Shown: piece by piece, positions 9,622 through 19,247 of the stretch
Position numbering within the stretch: position 1 is the first letter of the stretch
Layout of the letters: the number at the start of each line of letters is the position of its first letter
Assembly: GCF_014844055.1 (NCBI RefSeq)
Contig: NZ_CP062167.1
Span: 449,501 to 513,500, forward strand
Source: Aureimonas sp. OT7
GTDB taxonomy: Bacteria > Pseudomonadota > Alphaproteobacteria > Rhizobiales > Rhizobiaceae
Reading direction: 5' to 3'
Length of the DNA: 64,000 nucleotides
Made by a program: the position numbers and the translations under genes
The notes under the pieces: generated by a model
What the model saw: only the letters and a program-made list of their open reading frames with translations
Databases searched by the model: none
Told to the model about the DNA's origin: nothing

Positions 9622-10511
9622 TGCGGGTGGCGGAACCTTCCATCGCTGTCGCAATAACCGTGTACAGGCCGGACCTCGCCATCTTGCATCGTACGCTTGC
9701 GGTTCTGAGGGCAAGCGTGCCGGCCGTTTTTCTCTTTATCGACGGCCCCGTCGGCGAAGCGGTCACCACGGATGAGCTTGCATCGTTGCAGGCCATGCCT
9801 TGGGTGCGGATCATCCAGTCGGATCGCAATGTCGGCATCGCCGCAGGCCTGAACAGGCTTGCGGCGGCTGCCGGCAAAAACGGTTTCTCGCGGCTTGTTT
9901 TCTTCGATCAGGACAGCGATGTCGGCATCGGGCTGGTGGCGGATCTATCGGCGGCCATGTCCCGCATTGCCGTCAAGGGGAGGCGGCCCGCTGCGCTCGG
10001 CCCTTTACCGATCTCGGCTCTCGACAGCGCGACGAAGGCGCCGACCTACCGTGAGTTTGGGCCACGAGTCGGTTCGCTCGCCGATGTCGCCTATCTGATC
10101 GTTTCCGGTTGCTGCATCGATTTGGACGCCTGGCGTGACGTCGGGCCCTTTCTGGAAGATCTTTGCATGGACGGCGTTGACCTGGAGTGGTCTTTTCGCG
10201 CCAGGAAGCGCGGATACAGCCTGTGGTGCGATACGGCATCGCCGATGCCCCATCGCGTCGGCACCGGTACAGTTCGTCTGGGCCCCATCATCTTTCCGCT
10301 GCAAGGCGAGAAGCGGATGCTGAACTACGTTCGAAGCCAGGCCTTGATGCTGCGTCTGCCGCACGTGCCGCTGTGGTGGAAGATCCGATCTTCGCTGTAT
10401 GTCCCGTTGCAACTCCTTGCATTCGCCATTAGGGGGCATGCGCCGCGCGGCATGGTCCGGCGTGCTATCATGTCGGCGCGGGACGGGTTTTCCGCCGGAG
10501 GTGGCCAATGA
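9621..10511 (+). CDS. Glycosyltransferase family 2, rhamnosyltransferase-like
   Basis: A 296-residue GT-A enzyme. The N-terminus (SIAVAITVYRPDLAILHRTL), the VRIIQSDRNVGIAAGLN segment and LVFFDQDSDVG, which supplies the acidic metal-binding motif, resemble dTDP-rhamnosyltransferases of the RfbF type. The later VSGCCIDLDAWRDVGPF and MDGVDLEWSFRARKRGY blocks also match. An upstream in-frame start at 9609 is ignored because ATG 9621 overlaps the preceding stop by one base (TGATG), as elsewhere in this operon. Rhamnose as donor is inferred from the neighbouring rfb genes and the family likeness. Confidence 0.85.
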   Translation: MRVAEPSIAVAITVYRPDLAILHRTLAVLRASVPAVFLFIDGPVGEAVTTDELASLQAMPWVRIIQSDRNVGIAAGLNRLAAAAGKNGFSRLVFFDQDSDVGIGLVADLSAAMSRIAVKGRRPAALGPLPISALDSATKAPTYREFGPRVGSLADVAYLIVSGCCIDLDAWRDVGPFLEDLCMDGVDLEWSFRARKRGYSLWCDTASPMPHRVGTGTVRLGPIIFPLQGEKRMLNYVRSQALMLRLPHVPLWWKIRSSLYVPLQLLAFAIRGHAPRGMVRRAIMSARDGFSAGGGQ

Positions 10512-11437
10512 CCGCCGTCGTCGTGTTCGTTCATATCCACTACCCAGAGACATGGCTTCCGATCAGGGACCGTCTCAGTGCGTGCATGGACGTGCCCTTC
10601 CGGATCGTCCTGACGACGACCGCGGAGCATTCGGCATTCGATCCGCCGGCTTCTGAGCAACTCGTCGACATGAAGGTTCTTATTGTCGAGAACCGCGGCC
10701 GGGACGTCTTGCCGTTCCTGAACGCGCTGCGCGCAACGGAGCCGTTCGAAATCGGGCTGAAGCTGCATGGCAAGAAATCGGTGCACCGGCTGGATGGCGA
10801 GTCCTGGCGCGATGCACTCTTGCAATCCCTGCTTCCCGAACGGCCAGAGACGAGGGCGCTCGTCGATCATATGCGGCAAGATTCGCGCGTCGCGCTCGCT
10901 GCGCCCTCGTTTTCTCTTTGCTCCATCGACCGTCATATCGGCAGGAATATGGGTGCGATGCGCCGCATAGCTCGCCGCCTTGGCATAGATCTGGCCCCCG
11001 CCCTTGCCGCCACGCCTTACTTCGCGGCTGGAACCATGTTTTGGTTTCGCCGTGAAGCACTCGAACCCCTCCTGAAAGTCGATTTCAACGAGGACTTCGC
11101 CGTGGAGCGTGGGCAGACGGACGGGACCGCTGCACACGCATTTGAACGACTGTTCTCTGTAGTTGCAGAACAGGGCGGCCGCGTCACGGTGACTGCGGGA
11201 CACTTGAAGAGCATGAACGGTTGCGTCTCTGCTGCCGATATGCGCCATGCGACAAAACAAACGGTCGATGTCGATACGACCCATGTTCGCCGACCCGGCC
11301 GGCTCGGTGCTTTTGCCTTACGCTACCTCTGGTTTGTAACACCCATTTACGCGGCGCTTCCAGGATCCGTGCGCCGTCGGATCAAGAGAGTGCTCCGGCC
11401 ATTGGCCAGTATTGACGACGGCCGCCCGGCAGCTTGA
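10508..11437 (+). CDS. Rhamnan synthesis protein F (RgpF) family
   Basis: A 309-residue cytoplasmic protein. The segment VENRGRDVLPFLNAL followed by IGLKLHGKKS is the hallmark of the RgpF family, which is associated with rhamnose-rich polysaccharides. Later blocks are the PYFAAGTMFWFRREAL stretch and the C-terminal HAFERLFSVVAEQGG. It overlaps the GT2 gene by four bases (ATGA). Its exact role, sugar transfer or chain modification, is not settled by sequence; context argues for a rhamnose-containing glycan. Confidence 0.85.
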   Translation: MTAVVVFVHIHYPETWLPIRDRLSACMDVPFRIVLTTTAEHSAFDPPASEQLVDMKVLIVENRGRDVLPFLNALRATEPFEIGLKLHGKKSVHRLDGESWRDALLQSLLPERPETRALVDHMRQDSRVALAAPSFSLCSIDRHIGRNMGAMRRIARRLGIDLAPALAATPYFAAGTMFWFRREALEPLLKVDFNEDFAVERGQTDGTAAHAFERLFSVVAEQGGRVTVTAGHLKSMNGCVSAADMRHATKQTVDVDTTHVRRPGRLGAFALRYLWFVTPIYAALPGSVRRRIKRVLRPLASIDDGRPAA

Positions 11438-11523
11438 TCCATTGGACACGATAACTCCGTTCGGGCTATAGGCGCTGATCCGAACGATGCGGGATCATAC
11501 CGAAAGTTAAGTGACGCATCACG

Positions 11524-12384
11524 ATGCAGGGTCGAACTCAGATGACACGTGCGACTGCCCAACATGTTCTGATTACGCGTGGAGGACAGTCTCCCGCTCA
11601 GCGGCTGGGCGACTTTTTCAGCGACCTGCGCAACGCGATTGCCATGCGCGAGCTATGGCTGTTCCTCGGATGGAGGGATGTTCGGCGGTTGTATCAGCGA
11701 TCTGTACTTGGGCCGCTCTGGCTGACCCTGTCCATGGGCGTGATGGTCGGCGGGCTGGGACTGCTCTACTCGCAGATATTCGGCATGGATGTTTCGACAT
11801 ACCTGCCCTTCCTCGCCATAGGGCTGATCATGTGGGGCCTTATCGGCAGTTCGATCAACACCGCTTGCACGGTTTTCACGGCCGCTGCCGGTTCGGTTCG
11901 TCAGATTCATCTGCCGCTCATGGTCTATGTGCTTCAGTTCACTTGGGCACAGCTCATAACTTTTGCGCACAACATGCTGATTTACCTGATCGTCGTCATC
12001 CTATTTGGAATCAACCCGGGGTGGACCGTTCTCCTGTTCATCCCGGCGCTGTTTCTCATAACCTTGAATGTCGCGTTTTGCGCCATGATCCTCGGCCCGT
12101 TCTCGGCCCGGTTCCGTGACATGCCGATGATCGTGCAAAGCATCACGCAGGTCACGTTCTTCATGACGCCGATCCTGTGGAGTGCCACGCAATTGCCGGA
12201 GCGTGCGGTTTTCGTGCACTTCAACCCGTTCTATCATTTTATTGAGATTGCCCGCGATCCCCTGCTGGGCGGAACGGGGACGGTCGAAAACTGGGTTGTC
12301 GCATCGTTGCTCACCCTCACTCTTGGGGTGGTCGCCACTCTTTTCTTCGCGCGGTTCCGCGCTCGTATCGCGTACTGGGCGTAA
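11524..12384 (+). CDS. ABC-2 type polysaccharide export permease (Wzm/KpsM-like)
   Basis: A 286-residue inner-membrane permease with about six hydrophobic segments between residues 50 and 285. The cytoplasmic N-terminus carries the LWLFLGWRDVRRLYQRSVLGPLW stretch typical of O-antigen and capsule exporters. The TPILWSATQLPE and FNPFYHFIEIARDPLLG segments are typical of the C-terminal half. It forms the membrane half of the exporter with the ATPase two bases downstream. An alternative ATG at 11545 would remove seven residues. An 86-bp gap separates it from the RgpF gene. Confidence 0.92.
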   Translation: MQGRTQMTRATAQHVLITRGGQSPAQRLGDFFSDLRNAIAMRELWLFLGWRDVRRLYQRSVLGPLWLTLSMGVMVGGLGLLYSQIFGMDVSTYLPFLAIGLIMWGLIGSSINTACTVFTAAAGSVRQIHLPLMVYVLQFTWAQLITFAHNMLIYLIVVILFGINPGWTVLLFIPALFLITLNVAFCAMILGPFSARFRDMPMIVQSITQVTFFMTPILWSATQLPERAVFVHFNPFYHFIEIARDPLLGGTGTVENWVVASLLTLTLGVVATLFFARFRARIAYWA

Positions 12385-12386
12385 CA

Positions 12387-13148
12387 ATGGCATCGATCAG
12401 CTTGCAAGGGGTCTCCGTTGACATCGTCGTTTTCGATGCCAGCAGCCGCTCTTTGAAAAAGAAGGTCCTTTCGGCGGCAACCGGCGGTCAGATCAGGCCG
12501 CAGGAAGGAAAGGGCAAACTCTCTATCCGCGCAATCGATGACCTGACGCTGGACCTACCGCATGGAACGCGGCTCGGACTCGTCGGCCATAATGGTGCCG
12601 GTAAGTCGACCCTGTTGCGTGTCCTCGCTGGCATCTACGAGCCGACGGCAGGCACATTGCGTGTGGAAGGCGAGACTGCAGCCATGTTCGACATCGGCTT
12701 CGGTATGGACCCGGATGCGTCGGGCTGGGACAATATCATCCTGCGCGGCATGTTCGTCGGGTATAGCCGCAAGGAGATCGAGGCACGGCAGACCGAGATC
12801 GGTGAGTCCACCGGGCTGGGTGACTTCCTGAACATGCCGCTTCGTACCTACAGCGCCGGCATGTCGACGCGCCTTGCCTTTGCGATCTCCACGTCCATTA
12901 CGCCGGAGGTGCTTTTGATCGACGAGGGGATCGGTGCCGGCGATGCCGCGTTCCTGGAGCAGGCAGAGCGCCGGCTGAACGAGTTCATCGGCCAGGCTGG
13001 GATGCTCATCATGGCTTCCCACTCGGAAGAACTGCTGCGCAAATGGTGCACGACCGGCCTGTGGATGGAGCACGGTAAAATGCGCTCTCACGGGTCACTC
13101 GAAGAGACGCTCGAAGTGTACCGGCAATCTCTTCAACCTGCAGCTTAA
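12387..13148 (+). CDS. Polysaccharide export ABC ATPase (Wzt/KpsT-like)
   Basis: A 253-residue ATPase partner of the upstream permease. Walker A GHNGAGKST is at residues 67-75, the signature is YSAGMSTRLAFA near 154-165, and Walker B LLIDEGIGAGD is close behind. About 45 residues precede the ATPase core, as in O-antigen exporters. It lacks the C-terminal carbohydrate-binding domain of Wzt proteins that recognise a capped chain end, so export is probably not gated by a terminal cap. Confidence 0.93.
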   Translation: MASISLQGVSVDIVVFDASSRSLKKKVLSAATGGQIRPQEGKGKLSIRAIDDLTLDLPHGTRLGLVGHNGAGKSTLLRVLAGIYEPTAGTLRVEGETAAMFDIGFGMDPDASGWDNIILRGMFVGYSRKEIEARQTEIGESTGLGDFLNMPLRTYSAGMSTRLAFAISTSITPEVLLIDEGIGAGDAAFLEQAERRLNEFIGQAGMLIMASHSEELLRKWCTTGLWMEHGKMRSHGSLEETLEVYRQSLQPAA

Positions 13149-13236
13149 ACTTCCCGCCAGCGTTGATTCCCTGAATGCTGCCACACTCTGGTGTAGACGC
13201 CTTCAGTGTATCCAGAACCGTTGACAAGGGGTCGCG

Positions 13237-16083
13237 ATGATAAACTTGAATATCGGCGCAGCGCTGTTGCAGCCCCCGATGCTCGCAGAGTCTGCTTGGT
13301 TGGAGCACGCGCCGTTCGCGGCCTGGCTGATCGAGAAATTAAGACCGAAGTGCCTTGTCGAGCTCGGTACCCATCGCGGTTATTCGTACTTCGCATTCTG
13401 CAAAGCAGTTTCTCATTTCAAAACCGGGACCGCCTGCCACGCCGTCGACTCCTTCAAGGGAGATGAACATGCCGGTTTCTACGATGATGAGATATTCAAA
13501 CAGGTCATTGCGCAAAACAAGCCTTACGAAAACTTCTCCACAATACATCGGATGGATTTTAGCGAGGCACTATCACAATTTACTGACGGGTCAGTAGACC
13601 TCCTTCATATTGATGGACGGCACTTTTATGATGACGTTAAAGAAGATTACGAAAGTTGGCTTCCGAAGCTGACCAGTCACGGTGTCGTTCTATTTCACGA
13701 TATTAGCGTTACTGAAAGAAATTTTGGCGTCGGCAAATTCTTTGCAGAGTTAACCGCGTCCAAAAAGCATTTTGCATTCATGCATAATAACGGCTTGGGT
13801 ATACTTGCTCCAAACGAAACACCATCGGCGCTCGAGGCGCTCTTCGAACTGTCCGGTCGCGACGCTTTGGAGTTCAAAGAGCTTATGGAAGAGTTAGGGC
13901 GGCGTTTCACCCTTCAGTTTCAGCACCGACGCGTCCTGGAAGAACTTGCATTAACCCGCGCGCAACTCACTGAAACTCAGGATAAGCTTGTACTATCTGC
14001 AGATCAGCTAACACATGAGATGACGGAACGTAAACGGCAATCCGAGCGGATCATATCACTTGAAGGTAAGCTGGGACCGGCCCTGGCGAAGAATAACCGT
14101 CTGCATGAGGAAAAACTGGAGCTTGCGAAGAAGCTTTACTCAATCGAGACGAGCACTTTTTGGCGCCTGACATCGGTACCACGCACTATCGTGCATAAGA
14201 CGCCTACATCTGTAAGACGCGCCCTGCGTTTGATGGCGCGCGTTTCGTACTGGGCTCTGACTCCGCATCACATGGGTGCGCGGTGGAAGTATCTAAAGGA
14301 GAACGGTGCAAAGAAGGTGTTGATCCAACAGCTGTCAGGCGACATGCGCGCTGACGACAGGGCTGCTTACGCGCGATGGATACGCCAGCAGGACACCCGT
14401 TCAAACATCGACAGAGAAATGATCGACTGCGCGGTCTCAGCCATGCAGCGCAAACCGCTTCTGTCGATTGTCATGCCAGTCTACAACACGCCCGCTGCTA
14501 TTCTGGAAAAGACAATCCAGTCCGTGCGCGACCAACTCTATCCGCATTGGGAGCTTTGCATCGCGGACGACGCATCGCCTGCACCCCACGTCGCGGAGAT
14601 TTTGTCGAGGTGGCAGGCGATTGATACTCGCATCAAGGTCATCCGGCGTCAGTCGAACGGGCATATATCAGCCGCATCCAATTCAGCACTCGAGCTTGCC
14701 TCGGGCGACTACATGGTCCTTTTGGACCATGACGACCTTTTGGCGGAGCACGCTCTCTACTCAATCGCAACGGCCTTGGGCGAGCGTCCAGACGCCGACA
14801 TTCTCTATTCGGATGAAGACAAGATCGACGAATCCGGCTCCCGGTTTGATCCCTATTTCAAGCCCGACTTCAGCTACGACTTGATGCTTGGTCAAAATCT
14901 AATCAATCATCTAGGGGTATTCCGACTGGCCCTCGTCAACGAAGTCGGAAGATTTCGCGAGGGATTCGAAGGCAGCCAGGATTACGACTTGGCCCTGCGT
15001 TGCCTGGAGAGAACCAGTTTCGATCGTGTCGTGCATATTCCTGAAGTTTTATACCATTGGCGCCAGCCAACGGGCCCGGAATCATTCTCGCAAACTGCTC
15101 TGCAACGCTGTGTCGATGCGTCTCGGAAGGCGTTAGGGGAACACCTTTCACGTACTACGCAGGCCGATCTAAGACCTGTCGTTGAGGCTAATCCGTCCGT
15201 ATGGTCATGGAACCGTGTACGGTGGCAACTTCCGGATCCGCGGCCGCAAGTCTCAGTCATTATACCGACAAGAGACCACGCCGCTCTCCTCAAACAATGC
15301 GTCGAGGGGCTTCTGCATCGGACCGATTACGATAACCTCGAGATTTTAATCGCAGACAATGGTAGCTGTGAAGACGAGACCAAGGCGCTCTTCGAGAGCT
15401 GGTCAACTATTAGCAACATTCGCGTGGTCGATACGGCTGGCCCCTTCAACTATTCCCGCATTAATAACGACGCCGTCACGGCCTCATCGGGTGACGTCAT
15501 TCTTCTGTTGAATAATGACGTCGATGTCATCGAACCAGATTGGCTTACAGAGATGGTTTCTCTGGCCGTCCGGCCGGACGTGGGGTGTGTCGGCGCCAAG
15601 CTCTTGTATGGCGATGGGCGTGTTCAGCATGCAGGCGTTCGCCTTGGCGCAGGCGAGTTCGATGGTGGTATAGGGGTAGCTGGGCACCTTGGGCTCTTCG
15701 CCGCTGCAGATGATTTGGGATATTTTGGAAGCTATGTGCTTCCGCACGAGGTTTCAGCCGTAACAGCGGCCTGCCTGGCTGTACGACGGACGATTTACGA
15801 AGAGGTCGGCGGATTGAATGAGTCCGACCTAGCCGTAGCGTTCAACGACATCGATTTTTGCCTCCGCGTCAGGGAAGCAGGCTATCGCAATATCTGGACC
15901 CCACATGCAACGTTGTTTCATTTGGAATCCGCTTCGCGCGGGAGCGACCTTACACCCGAAAAGGCCGCCCGCTTCTACGGTGAGGCACACTACATGCGCC
16001 GGCGCTGGGGGCCTTATCTAGACCGGGATCCTTTTTACAGCATGCATTTCGATCATCGAAAGAACGACTACGTTCTATCCTAG
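13237..16083 (+). CDS. Methyltransferase / coiled coil / tandem GT2 glycosyltransferase
   Basis: A 948-residue multidomain protein. Residues about 1-200 form a class I SAM methyltransferase of the Methyltransf_24 kind ([16 protein letters not shown] as motif I, then [20 protein letters not shown]). Residues about 225-305 are a Glu/Leu/Arg-rich coiled coil. A first GT2 domain starts near 408 ([15 protein letters not shown], with LLDHDDLL near 497). A second starts near 670 ([16 protein letters not shown], with [14 protein letters not shown] near 757). The layout suggests an enzyme that extends a glycan with two linkages and may methylate it, with the coiled coil as spacer or oligomer contact. 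It is more AT-rich than the rfb genes. It follows the ATPase gene after 88 bp. Confidence 0.88.
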   Translation: MINLNIGAALLQPPMLAESAWLEHAPFAAWLIEKLRPKCLVELGTHRGYSYFAFCKAVSHFKTGTACHAVDSFKGDEHAGFYDDEIFKQVIAQNKPYENFSTIHRMDFSEALSQFTDGSVDLLHIDGRHFYDDVKEDYESWLPKLTSHGVVLFHDISVTERNFGVGKFFAELTASKKHFAFMHNNGLGILAPNETPSALEALFELSGRDALEFKELMEELGRRFTLQFQHRRVLEELALTRAQLTETQDKLVLSADQLTHEMTERKRQSERIISLEGKLGPALAKNNRLHEEKLELAKKLYSIETSTFWRLTSVPRTIVHKTPTSVRRALRLMARVSYWALTPHHMGARWKYLKENGAKKVLIQQLSGDMRADDRAAYARWIRQQDTRSNIDREMIDCAVSAMQRKPLLSIVMPVYNTPAAILEKTIQSVRDQLYPHWELCIADDASPAPHVAEILSRWQAIDTRIKVIRRQSNGHISAASNSALELASGDYMVLLDHDDLLAEHALYSIATALGERPDADILYSDEDKIDESGSRFDPYFKPDFSYDLMLGQNLINHLGVFRLALVNEVGRFREGFEGSQDYDLALRCLERTSFDRVVHIPEVLYHWRQPTGPESFSQTALQRCVDASRKALGEHLSRTTQADLRPVVEANPSVWSWNRVRWQLPDPRPQVSVIIPTRDHAALLKQCVEGLLHRTDYDNLEILIADNGSCEDETKALFESWSTISNIRVVDTAGPFNYSRINNDAVTASSGDVILLLNNDVDVIEPDWLTEMVSLAVRPDVGCVGAKLLYGDGRVQHAGVRLGAGEFDGGIGVAGHLGLFAAADDLGYFGSYVLPHEVSAVTAACLAVRRTIYEEVGGLNESDLAVAFNDIDFCLRVREAGYRNIWTPHATLFHLESASRGSDLTPEKAARFYGEAHYMRRRWGPYLDRDPFYSMHFDHRKNDYVLS

Positions 16084-16116
16084 AAAACCGGCCTCGCTTT
16101 ACGCCGATGTTCGACG

Positions 16117-16691
16117 TGACGTGCCCCCTTCCTGATCCCTCGTTTTTGAGTGAGAGTCCGTTTCATCAAGGAGACGGACGTTAAGAAAAGCAGGTTCAAC
16201 GATGCGCAGATCATCGGTGTGCTGCGCGAGCAGGAGGCCGGGCGCCCGACGGCGGAGGTTTGCCGGCGGCACGGGATCAGCGAGCAGACCTTCTATTGGT
16301 GGACGGCCAAGTACAGCGGAATGACGGTGTCGGACGCCACGAAGCTGAAGGCGCTGGAAGATGAGAACCGGCGGCTCAAGAAGCTGCTGGCGGAATCGAT
16401 GCTGGACGTGTCGGCGCTGAAGGATCTTCTGGGAAAAAACTGATCGGGCCTGCAGCGCGCAGAGCGGCCGTGCTTCGTCTGATGGCGGAGCGCGGCTTCT
16501 CCCAGAAGCGCGCCTGCGGGCTGGTTCAGATCGATCCTAAGACGGTGCGTCGCGAGCCTGAACAGGGCGACGTGGAGGTGCGCGAGCGCCTGCGCAGCCT
16601 GGCGGCCGAACGCCGCCGGTTCGGTTACCGGCGCCTGGGCATCCTGTTGGAACGGGAGGGCGTCAGCATGAACAAGAAGCGGCTGTTCCGG
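16117..16691 (+). mobile_element. Truncated IS3-family insertion sequence
   Basis: Left part of an IS3-family element. It probably begins at a terminal sequence starting TGACGTGCCCCCTTCC at 16117, whose first nine bases equal those of the neighbouring element. It carries orfA and the first third of orfB, then ends abruptly at 16691 where a second IS begins. The missing right half does not reappear beyond that second IS, so it has been deleted. Confidence 0.8.
16150..16443 (+). pseudogene. IS3-family transposase OrfA of truncated element
   Basis: A 97-residue frame with the IS3 OrfA helix-turn-helix ([31 protein letters not shown]) and the leucine-zipper-like [17 protein letters not shown]. 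In-frame reading begins at a GTG. At the place where related OrfA proteins begin with Met-Lys-Lys-Ser the sequence reads GTTAAGAAAAGC, so the normal ATG may have been lost. A run of six A bases before the stop is the usual frameshift site into orfB. Confidence 0.75.
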
Positions 16692-16694
16692 TGA
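16440..16694 (+). pseudogene. IS3-family transposase OrfB fragment
   Basis: About 84 residues of the OrfB N-terminal region ([20 protein letters not shown], then [19 protein letters not shown]). The frame stops at the TGA that is the first triplet of the inverted repeat of the next IS. The DDE catalytic domain is wholly absent, so this element cannot move by itself. Confidence 0.8.
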
Positions 16695-16705
16695 CGTGCC
16701 ACTGA
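16692..16705 (+). repeat. Left terminal inverted repeat of IS3 element
   Basis: TGACGTGCCACTGA, identical to the complement of 17918-17931. Confidence 0.93.
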
Positions 16706-16756
16706 GTTTTTCCTCCAACTGAGATTAGAGTCCGGCCTTGATTGAAGGACGGACAG

Positions 16757-17023
16757 ATGAAGCGGAAGCGATTTACGGAAGAGCAGATCATCGCGGTGCT
16801 GCGGGAGCACGAGGCGGGTGCGAAGGCAGGCGATCTGGCACGCAAACACGGGATCAGCGAGGCGACGCTGTATAATTGGAAGGCGAAGTATGGCGGGATG
16901 GACGTGTCCGACGCCAAGCGCCTGAAGGCTCTGGAAGATGAGAACACGAAGCTGAAGAAGCTGTTGGCCGACCAGATGCTGGAAGCTGCGGCGCTTAAGG
17001 AGCTTCTGTCAAAAAAATGGTAG
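16757..17023 (+). CDS. IS3-family transposase OrfA
   Basis: An 88-residue DNA-binding subunit. It has a helix-turn-helix ([16 protein letters not shown] and [21 protein letters not shown]) and a C-terminal leucine-rich coiled segment ([16 protein letters not shown]). The start was placed at ATG 16757, giving the typical Met-Lys-Arg-Lys-Arg-Phe opening, rather than the in-frame ATG 15 bases upstream. It ends in K-K-W-stop and overlaps orfB. Confidence 0.9.
   Translation: MKRKRFTEEQIIAVLREHEAGAKAGDLARKHGISEATLYNWKAKYGGMDVSDAKRLKALEDENTKLKKLLADQMLEAAALKELLSKKW
17011..17017 (+). other. Probable -1 ribosomal frameshift site (A7)
   Basis: Seven consecutive A bases at the end of orfA. orfB lies in the -1 frame relative to orfA here, the standard arrangement by which IS3 elements make a fused OrfAB transposase. 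Confidence 0.7.
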
Positions 17024-17913
17024 GGTCCGCCGTGAAGCGCGAAGCCGTTGCGCATCTGCAGGCCGTCATGGGCCTGTGGGAACGGCGGGCCTGTTCCATC
17101 GTCGGCGCGGATCGGAAGATGGTGCGCTACCAGTCGTGCCGTCCGCCGGAGACGGAGCTGCGCGGTCGGCTACGGGATCTCGCCAACGAGCGCCGCCGCT
17201 TCGGCTATCGTCGGCTGTTCATCCTGCTGCGGCGGGAGGGCGAACCATCGGGGATCAATCGCATCTACCGTCTCTACCGGGAGGAGGGGCTGACGGTTCG
17301 CAAGCGCCAATCACGACGACGAGCAGTCGGCACACGTGCTCCGATCCTGGTTGAGGCGAAGGCAAACGCTCGATGGTCGCCGGACTTCGTGCATGACCAG
17401 TTTGCCTGCGGGCGGCGGTTCCGGGTGCTGAACATCGTCGACGACGTGACGCGGGAATGCCTGGCTGCAATCCCGGACACCTCGATCTCCGGCAGGCGTG
17501 TTGCTCGTGAACTGACCGACCTGATCGCTCGTCGCGGCAAGCCAGGGATGATCGTGTCCGACCACGGCACGGAGTTCACCTCGAACGCGATCCTGGCCTG
17601 GTCGAAGGATCACCGCGTCGAGTGGCACTACATCGCGCCCGGAAAGCCGATGCAGAACGGCTATGTGGAGAGCTTCAACGGGCGAATGCGCGATGAACTC
17701 TTGAACGAGAGCCTGTTCTTCGGCCTCGACCATGCCCGCAGCGCCATCGCCGAATGGGTGGAGGATTTCAATACGACGAGGCCGCACTCCTCGCTTGGCT
17801 ATCAAACCCCGGCGGCTTTTGCCGGGCTTCTCGCCGCAACCGGCAATCCGGTTGCTCAACTCGCGCCTCAGGGCGTAACAGAAACGGACGAGGCTCTAAG
17901 CGCCGCTGGATGA
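17017..17913 (+). CDS. IS3-family transposase OrfB, DDE integrase
   Basis: A 298-residue catalytic subunit. The N-terminal HTH_21-like part ([20 protein letters not shown]) is followed by the rve integrase core. The three acidic residues are visible: Asp in [10 protein letters not shown], Asp in [10 protein letters not shown] and Glu in [17 protein letters not shown], matching DD35[13 protein letters not shown] closes the domain. No internal stop or frameshift is present, so the transposase looks functional. Confidence 0.95.
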   Translation: MVGSAVKREAVAHLQAVMGLWERRACSIVGADRKMVRYQSCRPPETELRGRLRDLANERRRFGYRRLFILLRREGEPSGINRIYRLYREEGLTVRKRQSRRRAVGTRAPILVEAKANARWSPDFVHDQFACGRRFRVLNIVDDVTRECLAAIPDTSISGRRVARELTDLIARRGKPGMIVSDHGTEFTSNAILAWSKDHRVEWHYIAPGKPMQNGYVESFNGRMRDELLNESLFFGLDHARSAIAEWVEDFNTTRPHSSLGYQTPAAFAGLLAATGNPVAQLAPQGVTETDEALSAAG

Positions 17914-17917
17914 AGGT

Positions 17918-17931
17918 TCAGTGGCACGTCA
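17918..17931 (+). repeat. Right terminal inverted repeat of IS3 element
   Basis: TCAGTGGCACGTCA, the exact complement of 16692-16705. Confidence 0.93.
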
Positions 17932-17942
17932 GACGCTGAGTG

Positions 17943-19247
17943 TCACTTAAAAACGGACAGGTTTGCCTTCTTCAACGTATCAACCTGCTTTCGCAGCCTT
18001 TCGGGATTTGGGTGAACCGCGTGCAAAACCGTTATATTGGCGGGATCGGCAACGATCGCCAAAGCGGCTGCCTGCCGTTGCTTGTGCCAAATCCTGCAAT
18101 ATTGATATGCCAATGTTTGGTTCATCAGGAATATCAGCATGATGGACACTGACATCGACTTCGCCAACGGCGGTCGCAGAAATGAGCTAGCTAGAAACAA
18201 TGCCGGAGCCCAAAGCATAGCTGAATAGATAAAATATCTATGCGCCGGTTCAAATACTGGGTCAACTGACGTTCTACCTAGAGAAATGGCAGCTAGGGTC
18301 CCGTACGAGAAAAGCATTATGCCAAATATCGACAAAAGACGGCTGGACCGGCTTGGATCCCTGACCGAAACCGTCAAGGATTTGACAAACAGGGCTGCCG
18401 GAATGATCGTAACTATGACTGTAAGTGTTGCGGCAACAAGCAGTGGGGGATTTCCTCCATCCAGAAATGGAAATGCCGGACCGTAACCAATTTGGTTGAT
18501 GTACGATGTTAAAATCTTCCTAATGTCGAGAGACGCGTTAACAAAGAGGGGTTCACTATTTCCGTTTGGTGCAACAAGATATAGCGTTGATGCGGCCACC
18601 AAGAACGATAAATTTATAATTGCTACAACGTATTTTCTGCTTATTATCGCAATTATTGCGCATACAAGGGGCACTATTAATCCATGAAATGACCATAAAG
18701 GCGCTGAGCCCGCTGCAAATGCACCCATGACGGCATACTTCTTGTTCGCTGGCGACGACATCGACGTTAAGATGATGGCTGTGCAAGCAACAAAAGCAAG
18801 TCCGACAAAGCCAACTTGAAAAGGCCAGCTGAGGTTTTCAAGATGTCGCCCGGAAAACATGAACGCAGCGGTAATTCCAAATGCCGTGATACGACGCCAT
18901 GCTGACATCCCTTCGCTTAATACAAAATACATGCATAAGAAAACGCCGATATGGAAGAACCATATTGCTCCTAACGAAAAGCGCCCCGTCGCCGACGCAA
19001 ATACGGTATCCAACGCATAAAAAATCCGGGGCACTAAAATAAAATGCTCATTATGCCGGGTAAATAGATTTTCTAGATTGTCGTCTAATATGACGACCTC
19101 CCAGTAGTCCCACCATGGGAGCGGCGAGTAGGCATAAATCGCCATAGACATAGTACTTGCGGTCAGCAAGACTGCAGAGATAAATATCGTGTAATCTTGC
19201 AGCTTGCTTGTGAGGATATATATCTGGTCTGAGTTGCCAATTCTCAT
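17943..19247 (-). CDS. Polytopic membrane protein, putative GT-C-like glycosyltransferase
   Basis: A 434-residue protein with about ten to eleven hydrophobic segments. After the first membrane helix an outer loop contains WWDYWE (near residues 45-50) and then RHNEHFILVPRIFY. An acidic motif beside aromatic residues in the first outer loop is where GT-C enzymes bind the lipid-phospho-sugar, so a GT-C role is a reasonable guess, but no named family is recognised. It is the last gene of the arabinose-type operon, overlaps the preceding gene by four bases, and ends 12 bp from the IS right end. Base composition is clearly more AT-rich than the core genome, suggesting acquisition. Confidence 0.75.
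   Translation of the reverse strand: MRIGNSDQIYILTSKLQDYTIFISAVLLTASTMSMAIYAYSPLPWWDYWEVVILDDNLENLFTRHNEHFILVPRIFYALDTVFASATGRFSLGAIWFFHIGVFLCMYFVLSEGMSAWRRITAFGITAAFMFSGRHLENLSWPFQVGFVGLAFVACTAIILTSMSSPANKKYAVMGAFAAGSAPLWSFHGLIVPLVCAIIAIISRKYVVAIINLSFLVAASTLYLVAPNGNSEPLFVNASLDIRKILTSYINQIGYGPAFPFLDGGNPPLLVAATLTVIVTIIPAALFVKSLTVSVRDPSRSSRLLSIFGIMLFSYGTLAAISLGRTSVDPVFEPAHRYFIYSAMLWAPALFLASSFLRPPLAKSMSVSIMLIFLMNQTLAYQYCRIWHKQRQAAALAIVADPANITVLHAVHPNPERLRKQVDTLKKANLSVFK

Larger units (their letters stand above)
16692..17931 (+). mobile_element. Complete IS3-family insertion sequence, 1240 bp
   Basis: An intact-looking element bounded by perfect 14-bp inverted repeats, TGACGTGCCACTGA at the left end and its complement at the right end. 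It contains overlapping orfA and orfB in the IS3 arrangement, with an A7 slip site, and looks like the IS407 group. Flanks are GCTGTTCCGG on the left and GACGCTGAG on the right; no matching 3-4 bp target duplication is seen, which fits a deletion or recombination next to it. Confidence 0.9.
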
